Below, one piece after another: positions 1-5,781 of a stretch of 9,662 nt of DNA. Both the position numbers and the translations under genes were made by a program. Each line of letters begins with the position of its first letter. The first letter of the stretch is position 1. Under the pieces are notes generated by a model. The model was not told the origin of the DNA and searched no databases. It saw only the letters and a list, made by a program, of their open reading frames with translations. This DNA comes from Methyloceanibacter sp. (GTDB lineage: Bacteria; Pseudomonadota; Alphaproteobacteria; Rhizobiales; Methyloligellaceae): the NCBI GenBank assembly GCA_025449615.1, contig JANWJA010000066.1:1-9662 (forward strand), given 5' to 3'.

Positions 1-1
1 C

Positions 2-232
2 GACTATAAGGGTCTCATAGTGAACTGGCCGAAGGGGCATCGTCACCAAAGGGCAAGGCCGGGCTCCTTGGTGCTCCCCCATGCTTTGCTGCATGAGCGG
101 CCATTTGTGCTTAGGCCGCTGCTGGACCTGGCCCCGAACTGGCGCCATCCGGCCTTTAAGGTGAATGCCAAAGCTCTATGGGAAAGGCTCGCCAATCATA
201 AAGAAGGGCGGATACTAAAAAGGCTGTCCTGA
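2..232 (+). CDS. folK: HPPK (6-hydroxymethyl-7,8-dihydropterin pyrophosphokinase), C-terminal part
   Basis: This frame is open from base 2 to a TGA at 230-232 and gives 76 residues with no start, so it is the end of a gene that begins outside the window. The piece LVLPHALLHERPFVLRPLLD followed by LAPNWRHP matches the C-terminal signature of FolK, where a (V/L)PHxxxxxRxFVLxPLxxxAP stretch follows the catalytic DLD region. FolK transfers pyrophosphate from ATP to 6-hydroxymethyl-7,8-dihydropterin in cytosolic folate synthesis. The ATP-binding and DLD parts are not in view, so the call rests on the C-terminal third only. A basic loop (about residues 10-20 of the fragment) precedes the LPH motif and appears longer than in the E. 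coli protein. A GTG at 20-22 could look like the start of a 70-residue gene, but the frame is already open upstream and the homology spans the fragment. rpoZ follows 101 bases downstream. Confidence 0.85.
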   Translation, partial: DYKGLIVNWPKGHRHQRARPGSLVLPHALLHERPFVLRPLLDLAPNWRHPAFKVNAKALWERLANHKEGRILKRLS

Positions 233-264
233 TAATAAGTCGCGAAGCTTTGGTGTTGCTTTAC

Positions 265-293
265 CTTGCCAGGCGAGAACGAACCGCCTAAAT
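265..293 (+). promoter_or_regulatory. Possible housekeeping sigma promoter for rpoZ
   Basis: CTTGCC (265-270) and CTAAAT (288-293) are separated by exactly 17 bases. Each differs by one base from the CTTGAC-N17-CTATAT pattern described for alphaproteobacterial housekeeping promoters. A start near 300 would give a leader of about 33 bases before rpoZ. The spacer carries a short inverted repeat, AGGCG (271-275) and CGCCT (285-289). This was found by eye only; there is no transcription evidence. Confidence 0.4.
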
Positions 294-333
294 AGAGACC
301 AACTTCCTCCTTCCCAACAAGGATTCGAACAAG

Positions 334-744
334 ATGGCTCGTGTTACCGTCGAGGATTGCATCGATAAGGTTCCCAATCGCTTCGAGCTCGTTCTGTTGT
401 CTGCTCACCGCGCCCGCACCATTGCCGCCGGCGCCCAGATCGTAGTCGAGCGCGACAACGACAAGAACCCAGTCGTTGCCCTGCGCGAGATCGCCGACAA
501 GAAGGTCATAGCCGACGACCTTAGGGAAGACTTCATCCATTCTATGCAGAAGTACGTGGAAGTTGATGAGCCCGAGGCTGAGGCCGTGCCCATGCTCTCG
601 GCGGAAACCAGAATGCCGATCCTTGGCCAGGACGATCAGTCGAGCGATACCCAGATCGACAAGATGACCGAGGAGGAGCTGTTGCGTAGGATGGCGACAC
701 AAGCGCCATCAGATGGCTCCAATGCGGGACCCCGCGCGCGCTGA
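334..744 (+). CDS. rpoZ: DNA-directed RNA polymerase omega subunit
   Basis: 136 residues. The omega subunit wraps the C-terminal tail of the beta-prime subunit, helps assemble RNA polymerase and, in proteobacteria, forms part of a ppGpp-binding site. The N-terminal half carries the family core: MARVTVEDC at residues 1-9, NRFELVLL at 15-22, the ARTIAAGA helix at 27-34 and [10 protein letters not shown] at 45-54. Residues after about 75 are acidic and low in complexity (the EPEAEAVP area) and form the variable tail usual in alphaproteobacteria, which makes the protein longer than the E. coli one (about 90 residues). The ATG at 334 has an AAGGA (319-323) 10 bases upstream. The next gene is the (p)ppGpp synthetase/hydrolase, the same partnership as rpoZ-spoT in gammaproteobacteria. 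Confidence 0.96.
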   Translation: MARVTVEDCIDKVPNRFELVLLSAHRARTIAAGAQIVVERDNDKNPVVALREIADKKVIADDLREDFIHSMQKYVEVDEPEAEAVPMLSAETRMPILGQDDQSSDTQIDKMTEEELLRRMATQAPSDGSNAGPRAR

Positions 745-762
745 AATAGCTTCGATCGTAAC

Positions 763-777
763 CTGCCGCATCGGCAG
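763..777 (+). other. Small perfect palindrome between rpoZ and rsh
   Basis: CTGCCG (763-768) and CGGCAG (772-777) form a 6-bp stem around a 3-base CAT loop. It lies 18 bases after the rpoZ stop. No T-run follows, so it does not look like an intrinsic terminator. It could be an RNA hairpin or a protein-binding palindrome. Confidence 0.5.
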
Positions 778-783
778 TGCTAG

Positions 784-814
784 GCTTGCGCTGACAAACG
801 AGGTCAGCGCGAGT
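784..814 (+). promoter_or_regulatory. Strong hairpin next to the rsh ribosome binding site
   Basis: CTTGCGCTGAC (785-795) pairs with GTCAGCGCGAG (803-813) around the 7-base loop AAACGAG. This gives 11 bp including one G-U pair, with a possible twelfth G-U pair (784/814). The inner 8 bp are perfect. The stem ends 12 bases before the rsh ATG, and its 3' arm overlaps the only plausible Shine-Dalgarno, AGTAGG (812-817). No T-run follows, so it is unlikely to be a simple terminator. A role in mRNA stability or translation control of rsh is an inference. Confidence 0.6.
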
Positions 815-825
815 AGGCTCGACCC

Positions 826-3048
826 ATGACCCGGCAATACGAGCTGGTCGAGCGTGTCAGAAGCTACGACCCCCATGTCGATGAGGCGCTGCTGAACCGC
901 GCCTATGTCTACGCCATGAAGGCGCACGGCCAGCAGAAACGTGCGTCCGGCGCGCCGTTCTTCTCTCATCCTGTAGAAGTCGCCGCCATCCTCGCCGAGA
1001 TGCGTCTCGACGACGCGACCATCGCGACCGCGCTGCTCCACGACACCATCGAGGACACCGGCGCCACGCGGAGCGAGATCGACGCGATGTTCGGGCCAGA
1101 GATCGGCTCGCTGGTTGATGGCCTCACCAAGATCAAGAAGCTCGACCTCGTCACCAAGAAGGCGGAGCAGGCCGAGAATTTCAGGAAACTCCTCGTCGCC
1201 ATTTCCAGCGATATCCGCGTGCTCCTGGTCAAGCTCGCCGACCGGCTGCACAACATGCGCACCCTGGGCCATGTCAAGCCCGCCAAGCGGCGCGTGATCG
1301 CCGAGGAGACCATGGACATCTATGCGCCGCTCGCCGGCCGCATGGGCATGCAATGGCTGCGCGAGGAACTGGAGGACCATGCCTTTCGCTGGCTCAACCC
1401 CGAAGCCTATGCGGCGGTGGTGGAGCGGCTCACCACGATACGCGATCGGAACCAAGGCTTGATCGGCGAGATCGAAGCCGCGCTCACCACCAAACTCGAA
1501 GAGGCCGAGGTCGACGCGCTCGTCGCCAACCGGGAGAAGAAGCCTTACGCCATCTGGAGCAAGATGGAGCGTAAGCAGATCTCGCTCGAGCAGCTTTCCG
1601 ATATCTATGCGTTTCGCATCATCGTCGAGCGGCTCGAGGATTGCTACCGCGCGCTCGGCGTCGTGCATACGACCTGGCAGGCCGTGCCCGGGCGCTTCAA
1701 GGACTATATCTCCAGTCCGAAACAGAATGACTATCAGTCGATCCACACCACCATCGTCGGTCCGCGCCATCAACGCGCCGAACTGCAAATCAGAACCCAG
1801 CGCATGCACTCCGTGGCCGAATATGGCGTTGCCGCGCATGCTCTGTACAAGGATGCCAATGGCGTCAGCGTTCCGATCGGACTCGTGCCGTCGCAAGACA
1901 GCAATGCCTATCGCTGGCTCCGCCAACTCGTCGGCATGCTGCTCGACGGCGACAACCCGGAAGAGTTCCTCGAGCACACCAAGCTCGAGCTGTTCCAGGA
2001 TCAGGTGTTCTGCTTCACGCCAAAGGGCAGGTTAATCGCCCTGCCGCGCGGCGCCAATTCGATCGACTTCGCCTATGCCGTGCATACCGATGTCGGCAAC
2101 ACTTGCGTCGGCTGCAAGATCAACGGCCGCTCGATGCCGCTCGTGACCGAGCTCAGGAACGGCGACGAAGTTGAGATCGTCTGTTCCGAGGTGAAGGCGC
2201 CGCCTTCGGCCTGGCAGAGCCTCGCCGTCACCGGCAAAGCCCGCTCAGCCATCCGTCGCGCCACGCGCGTCGCCGCTCGCGCCCAATATGGCAAGCTCGG
2301 CCGCGAGATCCTGGAACGCGCCTTCCAGCGTCGCGGCAAGACCTATAGCGATGAGGCGATTGGGCTGGCGCTAAAACGTCTCTCGCAGAAGACGACGGAG
2401 GATGTCGTGGCAGCGGTCGGCCGCGGTGAGCTCGCTTCAGGCGATGTGTTTCGTGCCGTGTTTCCCGGCGACGATAGCGACGCACCGAAGCGTCGCCGCA
2501 AAGTGAAACGCACCGATGAAGGCTGGTTCGGTCTCGGCAAGATGGGCCTCAAGTTCCGCTGGCCGGGTGCCAGCGGCAAGACCCGCGATAGTGGTGCGAG
2601 CTCTATTCCGATACGAGGGTTGGGTGGCGACCTTCCCGTGAATTACGCCGATGGCGGCGCTGTTCCCGGCGATCGCATCGTCGGCATTCTCAATCCGGGC
2701 CAGGGCATCACCGTCTATCCGATCCATGCCGAGGCTTTGAAGGAATTCGACGAGCAGCCCGAGCGCTGGATCGACGTGACCTGGGACATCGACGAGGACA
2801 ATGCTCAGCGCTTTCCGGCGAGGATCGCCGTCACCTGCATCAATGAGCCTGGCAGTCTCGCCCAGATCGCAACAGTGATCGGTGAGGCGGACGGCAATAT
2901 CGAAAACGTCAAGATGACGAACCGTGGGGCCGACTATACCGAGATGCTGATCGATCTCGAGGTTTGGGACCTCAAGCATCTGAACGACATCCTGGCCGGC
3001 CTGAAAGCCAAGGCCGCGGTGAGCGGGGCCTCTAGGGTAAGCGGCTGA
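826..3048 (+). CDS. rsh: Bifunctional (p)ppGpp synthetase/hydrolase (RelA/SpoT homologue)
   Basis: 740 residues, the normal length for a long RelA/SpoT protein. It makes (p)ppGpp from ATP and GDP/GTP and hydrolyses it at the 3' pyrophosphate, setting the stringent response in the cytosol. Domains in order: HD hydrolase (about 25-180) with H48, H72-D73, E76-D77 and D139-N143 all present; synthetase (about 235-350) with R236, K246, D259, QNDYQSIHT at 300-308 and E319; TGS (about 392-452); a helical/linker region; a C-terminal ACT (about 663-735) with NEPGSLAQIATVI. The synthetase motif RFKD (290-293) is the RxKD form known from bifunctional enzymes, not the ExDD form of RelA-only enzymes, and the HD residues are complete, so both activities are expected. 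The ATG at 826 gives the usual N-terminus (MTRQYELVERV). It follows rpoZ by 81 bases containing a strong hairpin. In alphaproteobacteria this is usually the only long RSH enzyme. Confidence 0.97.
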   Translation: MTRQYELVERVRSYDPHVDEALLNRAYVYAMKAHGQQKRASGAPFFSHPVEVAAILAEMRLDDATIATALLHDTIEDTGATRSEIDAMFGPEIGSLVDGLTKIKKLDLVTKKAEQAENFRKLLVAISSDIRVLLVKLADRLHNMRTLGHVKPAKRRVIAEETMDIYAPLAGRMGMQWLREELEDHAFRWLNPEAYAAVVERLTTIRDRNQGLIGEIEAALTTKLEEAEVDALVANREKKPYAIWSKMERKQISLEQLSDIYAFRIIVERLEDCYRALGVVHTTWQAVPGRFKDYISSPKQNDYQSIHTTIVGPRHQRAELQIRTQRMHSVAEYGVAAHALYKDANGVSVPIGLVPSQDSNAYRWLRQLVGMLLDGDNPEEFLEHTKLELFQDQVFCFTPKGRLIALPRGANSIDFAYAVHTDVGNTCVGCKINGRSMPLVTELRNGDEVEIVCSEVKAPPSAWQSLAVTGKARSAIRRATRVAARAQYGKLGREILERAFQRRGKTYSDEAIGLALKRLSQKTTEDVVAAVGRGELASGDVFRAVFPGDDSDAPKRRRKVKRTDEGWFGLGKMGLKFRWPGASGKTRDSGASSIPIRGLGGDLPVNYADGGAVPGDRIVGILNPGQGITVYPIHAEALKEFDEQPERWIDVTWDIDEDNAQRFPARIAVTCINEPGSLAQIATVIGEADGNIENVKMTNRGADYTEMLIDLEVWDLKHLNDILAGLKAKAAVSGASRVSG

Positions 3049-3147
3049 TTTCAGGGACTCTTCGCCCTTCCGTCGGCGGGAAATTAACCCCAATATGCGA
3101 TCATGCCGTCACGCAATCTTCACTGGCGATGCAGGCGTTCTGGTCTC

Positions 3148-3154
3148 AAGAGGG
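3148..3154 (+). promoter_or_regulatory. Ribosome binding site deciding the DUF2062 start
   Basis: AAGAGGG ends 4 bases before the ATG at 3159. The upstream in-frame ATG at 3129 has no comparable site (its upstream bases read CTTCACTGGCG), so the downstream start is preferred. Confidence 0.65.
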
Positions 3155-3158
3155 CGTA

Positions 3159-3716
3159 ATGCTGTTTAGGCGTAGGAACACGGAGAGCTTCTGGACGCGG
3201 CTGCGGGTACATGCCTGGCCGCGCACCAGCTGGAGCCGTTCCAGCCGCTATGTCGTTTATCGTGTGCGCCGCTTGAGTGCCACGCCGCACGCTGTGGCGC
3301 TTGGTTTCGCCGCCGGCGCCTTCTCGGCCATCACCCCGTTCCTCGGCACCCATATTGTGATGGCCATCGCGATCGCCTGGATTATCGGTGGCAGTCTCGT
3401 CGCCGCCGTGCTCGGGACCTTTCTCGGCAACCCGCTGACCTATCCCGTGCTGTGGTACTCCACCTATGTGGTCGGCAATGCGATGCTGGGGCACAAAGGG
3501 CACCCCAAGAACATCGATCTCTCCGAAGGCGTCTTCCGCTCCTCGCTCGATCACCTTTGGCCGATCCTGAAGCCGATGTCGCTCGGCTGCATCCCGGTCG
3601 GGCTGGCGATCGCCGCTCTCAGTTACGTCCTCGTCAAACCCGCGGTCAGTGCCTATCAGCACCGGCGTCGCAGGGAGTTGGGTCTGAGACAGAACCGCGA
3701 GACGGTTGGCGCTTGA
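3159..3716 (+). CDS. DUF2062 family membrane protein
   Basis: 185 residues from the ATG at 3159, which has AAGAGGG just upstream and gives the MLFRRR N-terminus I expect for this family; an ATG at 3129 would add ten residues without a good binding site. After a basic, Trp/Arg-rich N-terminus (about 1-45), the family core begins at [18 protein letters not shown], followed by hydrophobic stretches at about 50-70 and 72-105 (including [15 protein letters not shown]) and a third near 145-170 ([18 protein letters not shown]). It ends in a basic, soluble tail. This suggests an inner-membrane protein with about three to four membrane segments, one possibly re-entrant. The molecular function of DUF2062 is not established. 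The gene starts 110 bases after rsh, and pdxJ starts 10 bases after its stop, with the pdxJ binding site overlapping that stop, so the two are probably co-translated. Confidence 0.88.
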   Translation: MLFRRRNTESFWTRLRVHAWPRTSWSRSSRYVVYRVRRLSATPHAVALGFAAGAFSAITPFLGTHIVMAIAIAWIIGGSLVAAVLGTFLGNPLTYPVLWYSTYVVGNAMLGHKGHPKNIDLSEGVFRSSLDHLWPILKPMSLGCIPVGLAIAALSYVLVKPAVSAYQHRRRRELGLRQNRETVGA

Positions 3717-3720
3717 GGGA
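3715..3720 (+). promoter_or_regulatory. Ribosome binding site deciding the pdxJ GTG start
   Basis: GAGGGA begins inside the TGA stop of the DUF2062 gene (3714-3716) and ends 6 bases before the GTG at 3727. This supports the GTG start over the in-frame TTG at 3706 and suggests that ribosomes ending the upstream gene re-initiate here. Confidence 0.7.
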
Positions 3721-3726
3721 CCTGTC

Positions 3727-4524
3727 GTGACGAGAAGCGCGAAGACGGCGGCATCGCCCATCAGACTCGGCATCAACATCGACCATGTTGCGACGCTCAG
3801 GAACGCGCGCGGCGAATTCCATCCCGATCCGTTGCGCGCCGCAGTCATCGCCATCGAGGCTGGCGCCGACAACATCACCGCGCATCTTCGCGAGGATCGC
3901 CGGCATATTCGCGACGGCGATATGGAGCGGCTCGCATCGAGCCTCACGGTTCCGCTCAACATGGAGATGGCGGTGACGCCCGAAATGCTGAAGATCGCGC
4001 TTCGCTTGCGCCCACATGCCTGTTGCCTCGTGCCTGAACGCCGTCAGGAGATCACCACCGAAGGCGGGCTCGATGCAACGTCGCAAGTGAATTCGCTGAA
4101 GCCCTTCGTTGCCCAGCTCCAAAGCAACGACATCCAGGTCTCGCTGTTCATCGATCCAGATCCCATCCAGATCGAAGCCGCGGCAAGAACAGAGGCCAAG
4201 GCCATCGAGTTCCACACCGGTTCCTATTGCCGCGCTTTTCTCGACGGCGATCGTGCTCGGGCCGAACGCGAGCTCGACCGCTTGGTCGAGGGCGCGAGAC
4301 AGGCGGCAATTGAGGGGCTGGACGTTCATGCCGGCCACGGTCTCAATTATGAGAATGTCGGTCCCGTCGCCGCGATCCCCGAAATCGTCGAGCTCAATAT
4401 CGGGCACCACCTCGTGGGCGAGGCGATCTTTGTCGGTCTCTACGACAGCGTCAAACGCATGCGCGAGACGATCGATCGGGCGCGATTGGCCTTGACCGGT
4501 CCCAAGGCGGCGCGCGCGCAATGA
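3727..4524 (+). CDS. pdxJ: Pyridoxine 5'-phosphate synthase
   Basis: 265 residues from a GTG start. PdxJ condenses 1-deoxy-D-xylulose 5-phosphate with 3-amino-2-oxopropyl phosphate to make pyridoxine 5'-phosphate, the last ring-forming step of DXP-dependent vitamin B6 synthesis. It is a TIM barrel, and the active-site motifs are in place: [12 protein letters not shown] (17-28; N17, D19 and H20 fit E. coli N9, D11 and H12), [11 protein letters not shown] (51-61; H53 and R55), NMEMA with catalytic E80, EFHTG (161-165) and HAGHGLN (201-207) with H204. Length is typical (about 240-265). The GTG at 3727 is chosen because of the binding site at 3715-3720; the TTG at 3706 lies within the previous gene. 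Its stop overlaps the acpS start in an ATGA (4521-4524), a classic coupling arrangement. Pairing of pdxJ with acpS is widespread in proteobacteria. Confidence 0.97.
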   Translation: MTRSAKTAASPIRLGINIDHVATLRNARGEFHPDPLRAAVIAIEAGADNITAHLREDRRHIRDGDMERLASSLTVPLNMEMAVTPEMLKIALRLRPHACCLVPERRQEITTEGGLDATSQVNSLKPFVAQLQSNDIQVSLFIDPDPIQIEAAARTEAKAIEFHTGSYCRAFLDGDRARAERELDRLVEGARQAAIEGLDVHAGHGLNYENVGPVAAIPEIVELNIGHHLVGEAIFVGLYDSVKRMRETIDRARLALTGPKAARAQ

Positions 4525-4931
4525 TCCTCGGTCTCGGCAACGACATCATCGATATCAGGCGGATCGAGCAGACCATCGAGCGTTATGGCGATCGCTTTCT
4601 GGAGCGCGTTTTCACCGACATTGAACGGCGGAAATCCGATGGCAGGGCGGCCAGAGCGGCTTCTTATGCCAAGCGGTTTGCCGCCAAGGAGGCTTGCGCC
4701 AAGGCGCTCGGCACCGGATTCCGGCAGGGCGTATTCTGGCGCGACATGGGGGTGGTGAACCTTGCCTCAGGCCGGCCAACTTTGGCGCTTACGGGAGGAG
4801 CTGCGCTAGCCCTGGAGCGCCTCACGCCCGACGGGCACGAGGTTCGGATCGATCTCACCATTACTGATGATTTTCCCATGGCACAGGCTATCGTGATCAT
4901 ATCGGCCTTTCGCGTGCCGGTGCGGGATTGA
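4521..4931 (+). CDS. acpS: Holo-[acyl-carrier-protein] synthase
   Basis: 136 residues. AcpS moves the 4'-phosphopantetheine group from CoA to the conserved serine of acyl carrier protein, making it active for fatty acid and lipid A synthesis. The family motifs are clear: [12 protein letters not shown] at residues 4-15 with the Mg-binding D8, then [13 protein letters not shown] at 52-64 with K56 and the Mg-binding E57. A C-terminal [12 protein letters not shown] strand corresponds to the usual S(D/H)..xxAxAxV region. Length is typical for a trimeric AcpS (about 120-140). The ATG overlaps the pdxJ stop by four bases; the nearest binding site, AAGG (4504-4507), is 13 bases upstream inside pdxJ, so translation probably relies on coupling. 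A 79-base gap with a palindrome separates it from lepB. Confidence 0.97.
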   Translation: MILGLGNDIIDIRRIEQTIERYGDRFLERVFTDIERRKSDGRAARAASYAKRFAAKEACAKALGTGFRQGVFWRDMGVVNLASGRPTLALTGGAALALERLTPDGHEVRIDLTITDDFPMAQAIVIISAFRVPVRD

Positions 4932-4936
4932 GGGCA

Positions 4937-4965
4937 TTTGCCTCTCTCCAAGGGAGAGGCTATAG
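4937..4965 (+). promoter_or_regulatory. Possible promoter for the lepB-rnc-era-recO run
   Basis: TTTGCC (4937-4942) and CTATAG (4960-4965) are 17 bases apart. They match 4 of 6 and 5 of 6 bases of the CTTGAC-N17-CTATAT alphaproteobacterial pattern. The palindrome at 4940-4960 fills the spacer and overlaps both boxes. It would serve lepB with a leader of about 40 bases. Weak evidence, seen by eye only. Confidence 0.3.
4940..4960 (+). repeat. Palindromic hairpin between acpS and lepB
   Basis: The 21 bases 4940-4960 fold into a 9-bp stem (GCCTCTCTC with GGGAGAGGC, one T-G pair) around a 3-base loop. No T-run follows. Its CTCTCC...GGGAGAGG character resembles dispersed intergenic palindromes common in Hyphomicrobiales genomes, but copy number cannot be judged from one window. 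It could also end acpS transcripts or protect mRNA ends. Confidence 0.55.
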
Positions 4966-4996
4966 GGGCGGGTTCCGGGCCGAAGCCGGAAATCTC

Positions 4997-5001
4997 AGGA
5001 G
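4997..5001 (+). promoter_or_regulatory. Ribosome binding site deciding the lepB start
   Basis: AGGAG directly abuts the ATG at 5002, leaving no spacer, but lies 9 bases before the in-frame ATG at 5011. The second ATG is therefore the better start. Confidence 0.7.
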
Positions 5002-5010
5002 ATGAGCCGC

Positions 5011-5778
5011 ATGAGTGTGGAGACCAAGGACGCTGACGCCGAAGGCAGCCTAAAAGAGTCGATCAAGGATATCGTCAAGGTTGTCATCCAGGCGCTGGTG
5101 CTGGCTTTCTTCGTGCGGGTGTTCCTCTTTCAACCCTTCAACATTCCTTCCGGCTCGATGATCCCGACGCTGCTCGTCGGTGATTATTTGTTCGTCTCCA
5201 AATACGCCTACGGCTATAGCCGCTACTCGCTTCCCTTCGGTCCCAATCTCTTCTCGGGCCGCGTCTGGGCCGCGGAGCCGAAGCGTGGCGACGTCGTCGT
5301 CTTCAAGCTCCCGCGCGACAACGAGACCGACTATATCAAGCGCGTGATCGGTCTGCCTGGCGATGAAATCCAGATGATCCACGGCGTGCTGCATATCAAC
5401 GGCGAGCCGATCAAGAAAGAGAAGATCGAGGACGTCACGCTCGATGACCCGTCCGGTCACACGCGGACCGTGGCGCGCTATCGCGAGACTTTACCGAACG
5501 GGGTGACCTATCCCGTGCTCGATCTGATCCAAGAAGGCATCGGTGACAACACTGAAGTCTATAAAGTTCCGGAGAATCATTTTTTCATGATGGGCGACAA
5601 CCGGGACAATTCAACCGATAGTCGCTTCCTGTCAGAGGTCGGCTACGTGCCGTTCGAGAATCTCGTCGGCCGCGCCGAAATCATCTTCTTCTCGATCCGC
5701 GAGGACTCCAGTTTCTGGGAAATCTGGCGTTGGCCTGGCAGTGTGCGCTGGTCGCGGATGTTGCAAGTGGTGCACTGA
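5011..5778 (+). CDS. lepB: Signal peptidase I
   Basis: 255 residues from the ATG at 5011; starting at 5002 would add only three residues with the Shine-Dalgarno touching the start codon. LepB is an inner-membrane protease that removes signal peptides from exported proteins on the periplasmic side. One hydrophobic segment at about 21-40 anchors the N-terminus. The catalytic Ser49 sits in PSGSMIPTL (46-54) and the general-base Lys110 in DYIKRVIGLPGD (107-118), forming the Ser/Lys dyad of family S26. The MGDNRDNSTDSR box follows in the C-terminal third. Length and the single anchor fit the alphaproteobacterial type rather than the two-anchor E. coli form. The sequence before the gene holds a possible promoter with an embedded palindrome. 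The gene stops three bases before rnc and in the same frame. lepB-rnc-era-recO is a widely conserved order in proteobacteria. Confidence 0.97.
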   Translation: MSVETKDADAEGSLKESIKDIVKVVIQALVLAFFVRVFLFQPFNIPSGSMIPTLLVGDYLFVSKYAYGYSRYSLPFGPNLFSGRVWAAEPKRGDVVVFKLPRDNETDYIKRVIGLPGDEIQMIHGVLHINGEPIKKEKIEDVTLDDPSGHTRTVARYRETLPNGVTYPVLDLIQEGIGDNTEVYKVPENHFFMMGDNRDNSTDSRFLSEVGYVPFENLVGRAEIIFFSIREDSSFWEIWRWPGSVRWSRMLQVVH

Positions 5779-5781
5779 GCT

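Noticed and set aside
54..156. Nested inverted repeats (55-62 with 149-156, 80-84 with 91-95, 96-102 with 114-120) suggesting a structured small RNA such as tmRNA or 6S RNA.
   Set aside because: The same bases encode the conserved C-terminus of FolK in one open frame, and no tmRNA tag sequence, CCA end or T-arm is present. GC-rich codons explain the pairings.
271..289. On the minus strand this stretch looks like a tRNA T-arm (GGCGG-TTCGTTC-TCGCC).
   Set aside because: The loop lacks the conserved A of TTCRA, and no acceptor stem or other arms fit around it.
709..1977. A 422-codon open frame on the minus strand inside rsh.
   Set aside because: It lies antisense to a full-length, motif-complete rsh and has no recognisable domain; long antisense frames are expected from GC-rich codon bias.
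2437..3093. A 218-codon minus-strand frame over the 3' end of rsh.
   Set aside because: It is antisense to the conserved ACT domain and shows no domain or convincing start of its own.
3129..3158. Earlier ATG for the DUF2062 protein.
   Set aside because: It has no ribosome binding site, and the family-like N-terminus begins at 3159 with AAGAGGG upstream.
3706..3726. TTG start for pdxJ inside the DUF2062 gene.
   Set aside because: The GTG at 3727 has a well-placed GAGGGA and avoids the overlap.
4940..4960. Intrinsic terminator after acpS.
   Set aside because: The stem is strong, but the bases that follow (TATAGGGG) contain no T-run, so it was kept only as a palindrome.
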